Below are positions 8,885 to 17,916 of a stretch of 64,000 nt of DNA, one piece after another. Source of the DNA: Desulfoplanes formicivorans. GTDB lineage: Bacteria; Desulfobacterota; Desulfovibrionia; Desulfovibrionales; Desulfomicrobiaceae. The translations under genes were made by a program, and so were the position numbers. Location of the stretch: positions 124,001-188,000 of the forward strand of contig NZ_BDFE01000009.1 of the NCBI RefSeq assembly GCF_001748225.1, written 5' to 3'. The notes under the pieces are model-generated. The model searched no databases and was not told the origin of the DNA. It worked only from the letters and a program-made list of their open reading frames with translations. The stretch's first letter is position 1; every line of letters starts with the position of its first letter.

Positions 8885-11050
8885 TCACTTTTTGATCACG
8901 CTTCGCGGTTTGCTCCCTTCCTGGGGGCCGATGATGCCGTCCTGCTCCATCTGTTCGATGAACCGGGCGGCCTTGTTGAATCCGATGCGCAGCCTGCGCT
9001 GAATCAGGGAGATGGAGGCCTTGCCGTGATCCATGACAAAGGCCACGGCCTCGCCGTACTTGGGATCATCGGCAATGTCATTGCCCGATCCACCGGGTCC
9101 GGCTGAAGCGCTTTGTTCCTGTTTCCAGCTGGCAAAATCCAGTTCAAATTCCTGCTTGCCCTTGGCGGCCCAGAAGTCGACAACAGCAGCGATTTCGTCG
9201 TCATCCACAAAGGCACCGTGGATGCGGGTCAGGTTGCCGCCGCTCTTCTTGAAAAGCATATCCCCGCGTCCGAGAAGGTATTCCGCGCCCACACCGTCCA
9301 AGATGGTGCGGGAGTCGTGTTTGGAGCTGACCTGAAAGGCGATACGGGAAGGAAAATTGGCCTTGATCAGACCGGTAACCACGTCCACGGACGGTCGCTG
9401 GGTAGCCAGGATGAGGTGAATGCCTGCTGCCCGGGCGAGCTGGGCCAGGCGGACGATGGACACCTCCACCTCCTTGCCGGCGGTGAGCATGAGATCGGCC
9501 AGTTCGTCCACAATGATGACCAGATACGGGTAGGGATTCAGGCCCTGGAGTTTTTCGGGCCGGACATTGCCCATGCCCTGCAGCTTCTGGTTGTAGCTGG
9601 CGATGTTGCGTACCCCCACCTTGGCCATGGCTTCATAGCGTTGTTCCATTTCATACACGGCCCATTCCAGGGCGCTTTTGGCCAGGGACATGTCCGTAAC
9701 CACGGGATGGACCAGATGGGGCAGGGGCGCGTACACGGCCAGTTCGATGCGCTTGGGATCAACGAGCAGGAGTTTTACATCTTCGGGACCGGATTTATAC
9801 AGAATGCTCAAAATGAGCGTGTTGAGGCAGACTGATTTGCCCGCACCCGTGGCGCCTGCCACGAGCAGATGGGGCATGGTGGCCAGATCGGCCTGTCTGG
9901 GTTGGCCCTGAATGTCCTTGCCCAGGGCCAGGGGAATCTTGGCCTTGGTTTTGGTAAAGGTCGGGGAAGAGAGAATCTCCTGCAGGTACACGGTCTGCCG
10001 TTCCCGGTTGGGGATTTCAATGCCCACCGTGTCCTTGCCGGGGAGGGGGGCGACAATGCGCACGGCCATGGCCTTGAGGGCCAGGGAAAGGTCATTGCCC
10101 AGCCCCGAGATTCTGCTGATCTTGACTCCTGGAGCCGGTTTGAACTCGAGCATGGTGATGACGGGGCCGGGCTGGATACGCTGTACCTCGCCCTGGATGG
10201 AAAAATCAGCCAGGCATTCCTTGAGCCGCCGGGCAAGATCTTCCAACTGGCTCTTGGGGATCCTGGGCTGGGAATCGGGCACCGGATTCAGAAGTTCCAG
10301 TCCGGGCAAGGCGCTGTTGGCTGTCTTGGCAGGAGAGCGTGATGGCCGCGTTGGAGTCGGTTTTGGGGCAGGCGTTGGTTCCTGGTCTTCAACGGGCGCA
10401 GTCTCCTGGGTCCGGGACGGCTTGTTCGGGGATGTTCTCCCTTTGCGGCCGCGCTGGTCGGCTGGTCGGGTTGTGGCTGCTCTGCGGGTCTGCAAGGTGT
10501 ACCACACGTCCAGGCATTTGACCCGCAACCGGTGGCCCATGGAGGTCCAGGAAAGACCAAAAACAATCTGTACACTGATGACGCTGCAAAAGACCAGAAC
10601 CAGGATGGTTCCGTAATGTTTCAGATAGGTGTTGCACAGGGAAAACAGGGTGTTTCCCAGAAAACCGCCCCCCTGCATGCCCAGAAAACGGAGATGTTCC
10701 TGGGCCCAGGGAAAGGATAGCCACGCCAGACAGAGGATAAAGGTCAGCGTTGCTCCGAGCATGCGCCACCATGAAGGACGCAGTTTGGGGAAGAGCAGGG
10801 ATGCTCCCCATCCCAGAAAGACAAAGGGCCAAACAAGGGCACCCAGTCCGAAAAAATCGACCAGAATACCTGCCGTGTAGGCCCCGACCAGACCGGCCTG
10901 ATTGGCTATGGGCATGGTGTGGCCTGCCTGATGGTTGAACCCCGGATCACTGGGCGAAAAGGTGAACAGGCTCAATCCGAGGAACATGGCGGCAAAAAGC
11001 AGGGCCAGGGACGAAAATTCGCGTTGGAGACGGGTGTGTGGTTCGGTCAT
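8885..11050 (-). CDS. ftsK: DNA translocase FtsK/SpoIIIE
   Basis: A protein of 721 aa. Four or five membrane helices occupy the first 170 residues. A Pro/Thr/Arg-rich linker (about 175-245) is much shorter than in E. coli, and the alpha/beta RecA-like motor follows with Walker A GATGAGKS near residue 400 and Walker B LLLVDPKRIEL. The C-terminal winged-helix gamma domain (from about residue 655, PKYGEAVAFVMDHGKASISL) would read oriented KOPS-like sequences. It pumps chromosome ends through the division septum and activates XerCD at dif. The length is typical of SpoIIIE-like short FtsK proteins. Confidence 0.95.
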   Translation of the reverse strand: MTEPHTRLQREFSSLALLFAAMFLGLSLFTFSPSDPGFNHQAGHTMPIANQAGLVGAYTAGILVDFFGLGALVWPFVFLGWGASLLFPKLRPSWWRMLGATLTFILCLAWLSFPWAQEHLRFLGMQGGGFLGNTLFSLCNTYLKHYGTILVLVFCSVISVQIVFGLSWTSMGHRLRVKCLDVWYTLQTRRAATTRPADQRGRKGRTSPNKPSRTQETAPVEDQEPTPAPKPTPTRPSRSPAKTANSALPGLELLNPVPDSQPRIPKSQLEDLARRLKECLADFSIQGEVQRIQPGPVITMLEFKPAPGVKISRISGLGNDLSLALKAMAVRIVAPLPGKDTVGIEIPNRERQTVYLQEILSSPTFTKTKAKIPLALGKDIQGQPRQADLATMPHLLVAGATGAGKSVCLNTLILSILYKSGPEDVKLLLVDPKRIELAVYAPLPHLVHPVVTDMSLAKSALEWAVYEMEQRYEAMAKVGVRNIASYNQKLQGMGNVRPEKLQGLNPYPYLVIIVDELADLMLTAGKEVEVSIVRLAQLARAAGIHLILATQRPSVDVVTGLIKANFPSRIAFQVSSKHDSRTILDGVGAEYLLGRGDMLFKKSGGNLTRIHGAFVDDDEIAAVVDFWAAKGKQEFELDFASWKQEQSASAGPGGSGNDIADDPKYGEAVAFVMDHGKASISLIQRRLRIGFNKAARFIEQMEQDGIIGPQEGSKPRSVIKK

Positions 11051-11111
11051 GTTGTCAACGTGTCACAGTCAGGAAAGAGCAGTGATTGAAACGGATGTGT
11101 GCCAGGGACAA

Positions 11112-11152
11112 AAAGCGCGCAAAGGCCCTGGAATGATTTCCTAGGCCTTTGC
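11112..11152 (-). terminator. Rho-independent-type terminator after efp
   Basis: A 9-bp stem (GCAAAGGCC pairing with GGCCTTTGC, 11119-11127 and 11144-11152), read on the minus strand, is followed after GCG by CTTTTTG. It lies between the efp stop and the ftsK start. Confidence 0.6.
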
Positions 11153-11193
11153 GGAATCGTCTGGTGGAACGAGGGGGAACGTGCAGGTTCTGA

Positions 11194-11754
11194 TCAGTTT
11201 TCCCGTCCCTGGTAGTCCCCTGTGCGGGTGTCCACCTTGATCTTGTCGCCTTCGTTGATGAACAGGGGGACATTGACCGTGATGCCGGTTTCCAGGGTGG
11301 CCGGTTTGGTTGCTCCGCTGACCGTGTCTCCCTTGAGGCCCGGGTCGGTGCTGGTTACTTCAAGCACCACGGACAGGGGAATGTCCAGGTCAATGGGGCG
11401 TCCCTGGTAATTCATGACTTTGATGGTCTGGCCATCCTTGATATATCCCCCCTTGCCGGCCATGACGTCCTCTTCCACGGAGATCTGCTCATAGGTCGTC
11501 AGATCCATGAATACGTAATTTTTGCCGTCATTGTACAGATACTGCATCTCCTTGGTTTCCACGTCGGGCTCGTTGAACTTGGTGCCTGCCCGGAAGTTTT
11601 TTTCCACAACAGCACCGGTTAGCAGGTTGCGCCACTTGGTGCGCATGAAAGCGCCCCCTTTGCCGGGTTTGAAGTGCTGGAAATCAAGGATTTCGCAGGG
11701 ATCACCGTCGATTTCGATTTTTTTGCCTTTTTTGAAGTCGGTTGTTGAAATCAT
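11194..11754 (-). CDS. efp: Translation elongation factor P
   Basis: A protein of 186 aa, the full family length, with KOW-like, central OB and C-terminal OB domains in order. It relieves ribosome stalling at polyproline stretches. The loop that enters the ribosome reads FKPGKGGAF, with Lys32 in the position modified by beta-lysylation in E. coli. Whether it is modified here is unknown: no EpmA or EpmB gene is in the window. The start has GAGGAG about 7 nt upstream. Confidence 0.96.
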   Translation of the reverse strand: MISTTDFKKGKKIEIDGDPCEILDFQHFKPGKGGAFMRTKWRNLLTGAVVEKNFRAGTKFNEPDVETKEMQYLYNDGKNYVFMDLTTYEQISVEEDVMAGKGGYIKDGQTIKVMNYQGRPIDLDIPLSVVLEVTSTDPGLKGDTVSGATKPATLETGITVNVPLFINEGDKIKVDTRTGDYQGREN

Positions 11755-11847
11755 GTAGTACTCCTCAAATGATAAAAAACAGGAAAAGGGGATACAGGAG
11801 GCCTAGTTTCTCACAAAAAGACAGAAAGAAACCCGGCAGAAGGTTTT

Positions 11848-12339
11848 TCAGGCCTGCCTGCTGTCTGCAGAACATTGGGCACGCTGGTGAATATGATAAA
11901 AAAGTGCCTGAACTCCGTATACATAGCCCATTATGCCCAAACCCGCAATGACACCGATACACGACGGAGCCATGAGACTTGTGTGGCGAAGGGGATTGGA
12001 GCGAGCATGCACATTGCTGATGTGGACCTCGATACAGGGGATCTTGATCCAGGCCAGGCAGTCGGCCAGGGCCAGGCTCGTGTGGGTGTAGGCACCGGCG
12101 TTCAGGACAATGCCGGCCGTCTTGTCCTGCCATGCCTGTTCCAGTCGGTCGATGAGGGCACCCTGGCTGTTGGACTGGAAAAAGCTCAAGCTGATCTGGT
12201 CGGCCCTGTTTCCCATGACCGTGGCGAGCATGGCCGGAAGATCGTCCAAGGTCCGGGAACCATAGATTTCGGGTTGGCGTTGGCCGATAAAGCCCAGGTT
12301 GGGACCATTCATGATCAGGATGGGAAGTGGATGCGCCAT
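11848..12339 (-). CDS. aroQ: Type II 3-dehydroquinate dehydratase
   Basis: A protein of 163 aa. It converts 3-dehydroquinate to 3-dehydroshikimate, the third step of the shikimate pathway, as a dodecamer in the cytoplasm. The type II signatures are present: NGPNLGFIGQRQPEIYG (variant of NGPNLNLLG-REP-YG), the NAGAYTHTS loop, and EVHISN-HAR. It lies upstream of efp on the same strand with about 90 nt between, an order often seen in bacteria. Confidence 0.95.
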   Translation of the reverse strand: MAHPLPILIMNGPNLGFIGQRQPEIYGSRTLDDLPAMLATVMGNRADQISLSFFQSNSQGALIDRLEQAWQDKTAGIVLNAGAYTHTSLALADCLAWIKIPCIEVHISNVHARSNPLRHTSLMAPSCIGVIAGLGIMGYVYGVQALFYHIHQRAQCSADSRQA

Positions 12340-12446
12340 GGTGTTATCACCTGTGCAAAGATTGGGTGTGCATGGTTCGGTACGGGTGGCACCCCGTCAA
12401 TCATGCCGGGGCATCTCTTGGACACACATGCGTAGTTCGTGCCGGG

Positions 12447-12764
12447 TCATCGAAACAGGCGGCTTATGAAGGCCGTCACCCCCTTTTTCCGGGCCTGTTT
12501 GCGTTCTTCCAGGATGGCGATGCGGCTTCTGACCCGCTTGGCATAGGTTGCCTTGTCCAGGGTCGTGCCTACGGCATCAAGCTTGGGGATCACCGTGGGA
12601 TCGGGATGTTCGAGCTTTCTGAGGATCTCCAGCGACGGACCGTAGTACTCGGTGATCAGGGAAAAGATGGCCTTATCACGAATCCAGCTGTCAGGAATGT
12701 TCTCGGGAGGCATGTCCAGCAGGTCGGCCAGAACACCCCTTGGGTGGGCAAAGCGTGCGGTCAT
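12447..12764 (-). CDS. Small protein of unknown function
   Basis: A protein of 105 aa preceded by AAGGA at 6 nt. The N-terminal half is acidic with several Pro; the C-terminal 40 residues are strongly basic and helical (TYAKRVRSRIAILEERKQARKKG). No domain is recognised. It starts 15 nt after the stop of a 35-aa membrane peptide gene, so the two are probably one transcript. The basic tail could bind nucleic acid or a membrane face, but this is speculation. Confidence 0.65.
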   Translation of the reverse strand: MTARFAHPRGVLADLLDMPPENIPDSWIRDKAIFSLITEYYGPSLEILRKLEHPDPTVIPKLDAVGTTLDKATYAKRVRSRIAILEERKQARKKGVTAFISRLFR

Positions 12765-12779
12765 GGTGCATCCTTGATG

Positions 12780-12887
12780 CTAGACGAGCAGGTCCACCAG
12801 CCAGTTGGCAAAGGCCAGCAATCCCAGAAGAAAGGGAAAGAATGTCAGGTAAAAGAACAATCGACTCAAACCTTCGAGAAGTTTCAT
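12780..12887 (-). CDS. 35-residue single-helix membrane peptide
   Basis: A very short gene encoding MKLLEGLSRLFFYLTFFPFL then a further hydrophobic stretch ending in NWLVDLLV. Nearly the whole chain is one hydrophobic helix with a short amphipathic start. Evidence that it is real: a strong AAGGTGA ribosome site 5 nt before the ATG, a stop 15 nt before the next gene's start, and a composition typical of small membrane regulators. It could equally be a leader peptide. The function is unknown. Confidence 0.55.
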   Translation of the reverse strand: MKLLEGLSRLFFYLTFFPFLLGLLAFANWLVDLLV

Positions 12888-12979
12888 GATATCACCTTTT
12901 GATCACGGTCTGGTGCGCGAAGGATCGGGATTGGCGCCACGCCTGATTCGTTTGGGGTGAACCAGACTTCTAATTGCCA

Positions 12980-14386
12980 TCATCCCAGGCGGTCGACAAT
13001 GGCCTTGGCCGGGATGAGCCCGGTGGCACTGGCCGAAACAATATTGCCCGCAACCCCGGGGCCGTCCCCGGCTACGAACAAGCCCCTGATGTCAGTTTCC
13101 AGCTCGTTGCTGGTTTGCACCTGGGTGGCAAAGAACTTGATTTCCGGAGCATAGAGCAGGGTTTCGTTGTTGGCGATGCCGGGCACTGCCAGGTTGAGCC
13201 GTTCCAGTCCTTCCACGATATTGGTCAGAATCCTCTCGGGCAGGGCCATGGCCAGGTCACCGCACACCACGTTGGTCAGGGTCGGCTCCACATAGCTCTT
13301 GCGGATGCGGGACCAGGTTGACCGGCGTCCCCGTTTGAGATCTCCAAATCGCTGGAGCAAGGGCTTGCCGCCGCCAATAAGGGTGGCCAGTTTGCCAATG
13401 GATTCTCCATAGGCCTGGTTGTCAGTGACGGGATCGTTCAGCACTACCTTGGACAGAAACGCGAAGTTGGTGTTGTCGGATTTCTTGTCCATGTAGGCGT
13501 GGCCGTTCACGCAGACAAAATTCTGATAATTTTCCAGGGCCACGTAACCGCCCTGATTGGTGCAGAATGTGCGGGTCTGATCGTCGTATTTCTGGGTCTG
13601 GATGAAAAAGGTCGGGTCATAGATGATGTCGCAGAGGTCCTGCATGATTTCCTTGTGCACCTCCACGCGCACCCCGACCTCAATGCCCCGCTGAAACAGG
13701 GGGAGTTTGTATTTGGTGGCCAGAGTACCCATCCATTCGGCGCCCACACGGCCGGGAGCCAGAATGACGCTCTTGGCCGAATAGGTGGTCCGGTTGGTGA
13801 CCACGCCACGGATTTCCCCGTTTTTGACCACGATATCCTTGGCCGTCTCCGAGGTGTGGATGACGATGTTTTCACGCATGGCCTCGACCATCCTGGTCAT
13901 GTGCTGGGGGAGACGGTCACTGCCCAGATGTTTCTGCTTGATGAGCAGCAGGTCAACACCATGTTTGCGGGAACGTCTTCTGATGGCCTCGGCCGCTTCC
14001 ATATCCGTGGGATAGACCTGGCCGTCCATGCCATAGGCGTTGAAAATCTGTTCGGTTTCCTCGATGAGGGCCTTGGCCTGGGAGACGGGCATGAACTGGG
14101 TCAGATCGGTCTTGCCCAGCTTGTGGATAAAATTGAGCTTGCCATCGGAAAACAGTCCGGCACCGCCGATGCCCGAAAGGATGTTGCAGGGTCTGCACTT
14201 GATGCACTCCCCGTGTTCGTCACCACTGATGGGGCACTGACGTTTCAGGGATGGTTTGCCCTTTTCAATGAGCAAAACGCTCAGGTTGGAATGGGCGGAA
14301 AGATAATAGGCGGAAAAGAGGCCGGCCGGGCCGCCGCCAACAATGATGACGTCAAAGACTGTCTGCTTGGGTACGGAAGGGGTCAT
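12980..14386 (-). CDS. FAD-dependent dehydrogenase (COG2509 family)
   Basis: A protein of 468 aa. The N-terminal dinucleotide-binding motif VIIVGGGPAGLFSAYYL (about residues 13-29) and the C-terminal FAD motif LFVAGDGPGVAGNIVSA mark a two-dinucleotide-binding flavoprotein. A Cys cluster (CPISGDEHGECIKCRPC) follows the first domain, as in the COG2509 family of uncharacterised dehydrogenases. The substrate is not known for the family. It is monocistronic or the last gene of the set that includes the LysM protein; 219 nt without a clear signal precede it. Confidence 0.85.
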   Translation of the reverse strand: MTPSVPKQTVFDVIIVGGGPAGLFSAYYLSAHSNLSVLLIEKGKPSLKRQCPISGDEHGECIKCRPCNILSGIGGAGLFSDGKLNFIHKLGKTDLTQFMPVSQAKALIEETEQIFNAYGMDGQVYPTDMEAAEAIRRRSRKHGVDLLLIKQKHLGSDRLPQHMTRMVEAMRENIVIHTSETAKDIVVKNGEIRGVVTNRTTYSAKSVILAPGRVGAEWMGTLATKYKLPLFQRGIEVGVRVEVHKEIMQDLCDIIYDPTFFIQTQKYDDQTRTFCTNQGGYVALENYQNFVCVNGHAYMDKKSDNTNFAFLSKVVLNDPVTDNQAYGESIGKLATLIGGGKPLLQRFGDLKRGRRSTWSRIRKSYVEPTLTNVVCGDLAMALPERILTNIVEGLERLNLAVPGIANNETLLYAPEIKFFATQVQTSNELETDIRGLFVAGDGPGVAGNIVSASATGLIPAKAIVDRLG

Positions 14387-14605
14387 GATCTCGTCGGAGG
14401 AAACAATGTGTTGGATTGGTCGAGCAAACCGGCATTGCCGGGTGCCGCAAAAACGCGGGGAAGCAACACAAGCACCATCACTGCCCGGCGTTGGTCATGA
14501 CAAAGGATATGCCCACGCCAGCAGCATTGCATCCATAAACAGGAGCCTTGTGCTTTTGCAAATGATTTTTTCCGCGATCCCGGCAGGGCGGGACCGAACA
14601 AGGGC

Positions 14606-14926
14606 TCATTCGGTGTTGTATTTTTCCAGAACCTCATTGAGAGGGATGGCGTGTTCGGTGATGGTCCCCTGCTCAATGACATATCGGAACATTTTCCATT
14701 CGATGAGGTCGATGAAGTCCGCCTGGCCATTGGCTTGCTCACCCAGAATGGCCTGTATCTGTTCCAGATAGGGTTCATGGTCCATATACATGCCCTCGTA
14801 TTCGAAATCCAGGGCGTTTTCCTGCTCAAAGAGTTCGAAGTCCCTCAAGAGCTCCCGGATGGGGGGCAGTTTGTCCTGGGGAATGTTTCGGAGTTGTCCG
14901 TAAAACCGGATGGCCATGTTGGTCAT
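14606..14926 (-). CDS. Protein of unknown function translationally coupled to the LysM protein
   Basis: A protein of 106 aa, acidic and mostly helical (LPPIRELLRDFELFEQENAL, then IPLNEVLEKYNTE at the end). The ATG at 14926 overlaps the stop of the upstream LysM gene in an ATGA arrangement, so translation is probably coupled; an upstream in-frame start gives a Pro/Cys-rich extension with no support. No domain is recognised. There is no signal peptide, so it is cytoplasmic although its partner is exported. Confidence 0.7.
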   Translation of the reverse strand: MTNMAIRFYGQLRNIPQDKLPPIRELLRDFELFEQENALDFEYEGMYMDHEPYLEQIQAILGEQANGQADFIDLIEWKMFRYVIEQGTITEHAIPLNEVLEKYNTE

Positions 14927-16503
14927 GGTGAAGGCCTTGTTGCGGGGTTGGGCATGGTTTGTGACGGGGCAAGGGCATGACACGCCATTCCCTTGAGCCT
15001 GAGCAGAGCGACGAGATAAGGATATTTGGAATCCTGGTCAAGAAGGATGATTGTCTGCTCTTCGGTCTGCAAGCGTTGTACGGAACAAGTAAGGGAGACC
15101 AGGCTGCGGCCAGCGGTCCAGTGGAAGGTCATGTCCATGGATGTGAGGTCGGGTTGGGCAGCAGGTGCAAGGCCCTTGACCGGATAGGTCCTGCCATGCC
15201 GGTCATGGTACCGGGACAGGAGCTCCTGACGGGTGATGGTGGGCACGTACATGTCTTCTGGACGGATGAACGGCTGGTTGATCAGTTGGATCGCGTGGTG
15301 GTCCAGAAGACGTCCCTGAACAAGGCGAATATGGCCGTGATGCAGCAGGGAGGCCAGCAGGGACGGGAAAGGGTGTTCCCGGTCTTGGAGAAGGGTGAAG
15401 CCATAGGTGATGGGGGACGAGGTCCAGCGTGACTGGATCATGATGTCGGCGTGTACGGAAACATGCTGTCCGCCAATATGTTTTCGAAGGGGAGCAGGCT
15501 CGGTGGCGAGGTGTTCCGGAAATCGGCGGGCCAGGGCCTGGACCACAAGGTACGGATTCCAGGTGTCGGGAACCCTGCACACGGAGATCTTTGACCCGTG
15601 GACCAGGTCCGGAGCGGGAGATGTTGACGACTCGTCCATGAAAACAACCAGTTCGCCCCAGGGGGTGGTGACCAGGGGCGTGCGGGTTGTGTTGATTCGC
15701 AACCATCCGCGGCTTGCATGCGGTACAAAGGTTTCATGGCCCCGGGCAAAGGCAAATCCCATGGCCGTGAGCATTGTCTTGACCCAGGCCTGTCCCTCCC
15801 GGGGGGACAACTGGTCATAGAGGGATGGCTTGGCGGGCATTGTCCTGGCAGGACTGGCGTCCCTGGTTGCATGGGAGGATGGCAGGCGTTCGGCCTGGGG
15901 CAGGGATGGAATGATGATGCGCTGGCCGGGATGGATCATGTTGAGGTCAGTGATATGCCGGTTGCTGGCCAGAAAGGTTCCCAGATAGGTTCTGATGATT
16001 GCCTGGGTAGTCAGGCCTGTTTTCTGGCGCAAAACGCTCAGTACCGTGTCTCCCTGCCTGAAGGTATAGGTTGTGGAGGCGGGGGTTGGCAGGGGCCGTT
16101 GAGCTGATGGAGCCGCAGAACTTGGCTGGTCGTTGTTTGCAAGGGAAGCTGTTTGCCCTGGGGGCAGGGGCAGGCGGATGGTCTGGCCGGGAAGCAGGGG
16201 GGCCGACAGGTCCAGGCTCGGGTTGAGGTGCTGGGTGGTTCTGATGGCTCGGGGGATCTCCTGCTCCGCAAATCCGAGTTTGCGGAAAATGGCGTACAGA
16301 TAGTCCCCCTTCTTGATGGTGTAGACAACATGACTCCGGTTGACGGAGCGCTTGGCAAAAACGAGTCGAGGGGGGGTAGCCCAGGCGGAAGAGGTAAAAA
16401 CCATCAGAAGTATCCCGACAAACAGGGATGCGGTAAAAGGCAGACTGCGACGTAGACATGTTCTTAAAGAGAAAAAGGTATCGCCAAGAAGATAGATTAT
16501 CAT
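14923..16503 (-). CDS. Exported LysM-domain protein, probably peptidoglycan-binding
   Basis: A protein of 526 aa. A signal peptide with a hydrophobic core (LPFTASLFVGILLMVFTSSA) ends near AWA. Two LysM modules follow: VYTIKKGDYLYAIFRKLGF (about residue 60) and YTFRQGDTVLSVLRQKTGL (about residue 145), separated by a Pro/Ser/Gln linker. The remaining 330 residues match no domain I know. The ATG at 16503 and a GTG at 16509 are both possible, with AGGAG 10 and 4 nt upstream. LysM modules bind N-acetylglucosamine-containing glycans, so it probably sits at the cell wall; the C-terminal part may be the functional domain. Confidence 0.8.
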   Translation of the reverse strand: MIIYLLGDTFFSLRTCLRRSLPFTASLFVGILLMVFTSSAWATPPRLVFAKRSVNRSHVVYTIKKGDYLYAIFRKLGFAEQEIPRAIRTTQHLNPSLDLSAPLLPGQTIRLPLPPGQTASLANNDQPSSAAPSAQRPLPTPASTTYTFRQGDTVLSVLRQKTGLTTQAIIRTYLGTFLASNRHITDLNMIHPGQRIIIPSLPQAERLPSSHATRDASPARTMPAKPSLYDQLSPREGQAWVKTMLTAMGFAFARGHETFVPHASRGWLRINTTRTPLVTTPWGELVVFMDESSTSPAPDLVHGSKISVCRVPDTWNPYLVVQALARRFPEHLATEPAPLRKHIGGQHVSVHADIMIQSRWTSSPITYGFTLLQDREHPFPSLLASLLHHGHIRLVQGRLLDHHAIQLINQPFIRPEDMYVPTITRQELLSRYHDRHGRTYPVKGLAPAAQPDLTSMDMTFHWTAGRSLVSLTCSVQRLQTEEQTIILLDQDSKYPYLVALLRLKGMACHALAPSQTMPNPATRPSP

Positions 16504-16859
16504 GCGCACGGGGCTCCTGGGTCTTGATCGCTCATAAGAGTCAGCACAAGAATGACTGGAAAAGGTCTACGTTGCAACCACTGCTTTCTTCACGCCAAGA
16601 ATTTTTCAAAACGAAGGAAAATGCAATGTCAGGGAAGTTGGATGGTTGACCCAAACCGGGCAAGTTCGTATTCGTTGTTGCCGTGACAATTCTGAAGTTG
16701 CAAGCAGACATCTGTGCAGGACATATCCATGACAGGTTGTTTGGGATTGTCGGGTTTTATGGAAAAATCAGACGGTTGGCTGCTGCCCCGTTTGGGTAAA
16801 TCTGGCGGTCAGGGCATCTTTTGTACTTGCAGCATAAATACACACGATAAGGAGAGAGT
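16504..16859. other. Divergent intergenic region, no gene seen
   Basis: This 356-nt region lies between the diverging LysM and CBS/ACT genes and must hold both promoters. A TTGACC with TATTCG 17 nt further on (about 16646-16674, plus strand) is a weak sigma-70 match. No structured RNA or small gene is convincing. Confidence 0.4.
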
Positions 16860-17519
16860 ATGTTTGTAGGCTTGAAAATGCTCAAGGATACACCCACCAT
16901 CGGTCCCGAAACCCTTGTTGTCGAGGCCGATCGGATTATGGAAGAGAACCGGTTGTGGATGCTCATGGTCCTGACAAACGGGAAATTGACCGGATATGTG
17001 ACGCGCGAGGATGTCCGCGCTGCCTTGCCCTCACCGGCCACAACCCTGAGTCGTCATGAGCTCAACTATCTTCTGGACGAACTGACGGTCAAGGATGTGG
17101 TCAAGGGCAATCCCCCGTGTGTGAGTCCGGAAATGGAGATTGAGAGGGCTGCCCAGATCATGCATGAGCAGAATCTTGCCGGACTGGCTGTTGTTGATGC
17201 CAATCAACGTTTCCTGGGCTACATCAGCCGTAGTGTCATGCTCGATGTACTGGTCGAGGAGATGGGGCTCAACCAGTCGGGGTCACGCATTTGCATCGAG
17301 GTGGAGGACAAGAGCGGGGTCATGGCCAGCGTGACCCGGTTGCTCGCTGATATGGGGGTCAACATTATTGCCACGGCAACATTTTATCATGCCACGGCAA
17401 GAATGCTCGTGTTCAGAATCGGTGTTGAAGAGCCTGAAAAGGTTGTGAGTGCGTTGAAGCAGGAAGGATACAGGGTGCTCGGACCCAAGGATGTGGCCAG
17501 AGAGTGGGGATGTTGTTGA
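16860..17519 (+). CDS. CBS-pair plus ACT domain protein (AcuB-like)
   Basis: A protein of 219 aa with AAGGAGAGAGT directly before the ATG. Two CBS motifs (residues about 1-60 and 76-135) form a Bateman module that usually binds adenosine nucleotides. A C-terminal ACT domain (about 143-210, SRICIEVEDKSGVMASVTRL) is a probable amino-acid sensor. The arrangement matches AcuB-type proteins, first named from acetoin utilization, but no acetoin gene is near. It is most likely an energy- or amino-acid-responsive regulator. It forms its own unit, ending at a strong terminator. Confidence 0.85.
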   Translation: MFVGLKMLKDTPTIGPETLVVEADRIMEENRLWMLMVLTNGKLTGYVTREDVRAALPSPATTLSRHELNYLLDELTVKDVVKGNPPCVSPEMEIERAAQIMHEQNLAGLAVVDANQRFLGYISRSVMLDVLVEEMGLNQSGSRICIEVEDKSGVMASVTRLLADMGVNIIATATFYHATARMLVFRIGVEEPEKVVSALKQEGYRVLGPKDVAREWGCC

Positions 17520-17548
17520 TTCCTGCCAACTCCTGTAGGTGCACATAA

Positions 17549-17580
17549 AACAAAAGGACCGGTTTTCCGGTCCTTTTGTT
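17549..17580. terminator. Bidirectional terminator between the CBS/ACT gene and the selenoprotein gene
   Basis: A perfect 14-bp stem (AACAAAAGGACCGG with CCGGTCCTTTTGTT) has a TTTT loop. T-rich ends occur on both strands, so it can serve the two convergent genes. Confidence 0.85.
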
Positions 17581-17604
17581 TGCAATAAAATGTATTTCAA
17601 GCTA

Positions 17605-17916
17605 TTAGCCCGAACACGACCCGCCGCATCCCGAACAACCCGAGGAATCCATCTTCATGCTCGAAGATACGGAAAAACCGTAATGCTGATCGAATTCAAC
17701 CTTGACAGGTGCGGCCGTAGCCATGAGCGCCTTGTCGACCACAAATGTAAAATCGCCAAATGTGTACGTATTATCGTTTTCTTTTTGCTCGTCCAGAGCA
17801 AGTGCCAGGCGCGGCCCGCCTCAGCCAGCCGCCATGTACACCCGAATGGGCATGATGTCCTGATTTTCAAATTGTCGCTCAAGCTGCTCCTGGGCGGCCT
17901 TTGTCAATTCAAACAT
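17605..17916 (-). CDS. HesB/IscA-like selenoprotein (UGA at codon 32 read as selenocysteine)
   Basis: Read through one in-frame TGA (17821-17823), the frame encodes 103 residues: MFELTKAAQEQLERQFENQD, then IMPIRVYMAAG-U-GGPRLALALDE, ending in GCSGCGGSCSG. This is the HesB/IscA-like fold, where the first metal-ligand Cys lies in the sequence AxxCxGPRLALALDE; here that Cys is Sec. AGGAGG lies 6 nt before the ATG. About 20 nt after the TGA a 6-bp stem (TTGCTC/GAGCAA) with a UGGAC loop fits a bacterial SECIS element. HesB-like selenoproteins are a known family in selenocysteine-using anaerobes, including desulfobacteria. The role is probably Fe-S or selenium/redox related. Sec insertion genes are not in the window. 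Without recoding, the gene would appear truncated. Confidence 0.85.
17785..17801 (-). promoter_or_regulatory. Candidate bacterial SECIS hairpin
   Basis: On the minus strand TTGCTC-TGGAC-GAGCAA forms a 6-bp stem and 5-nt loop carrying GG, starting 19 nt after the recoded TGA. Bacterial SECIS elements sit about 16-37 nt downstream of the UGA with G (often GU) in the apical loop, so position and form are right. Confidence 0.6.
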
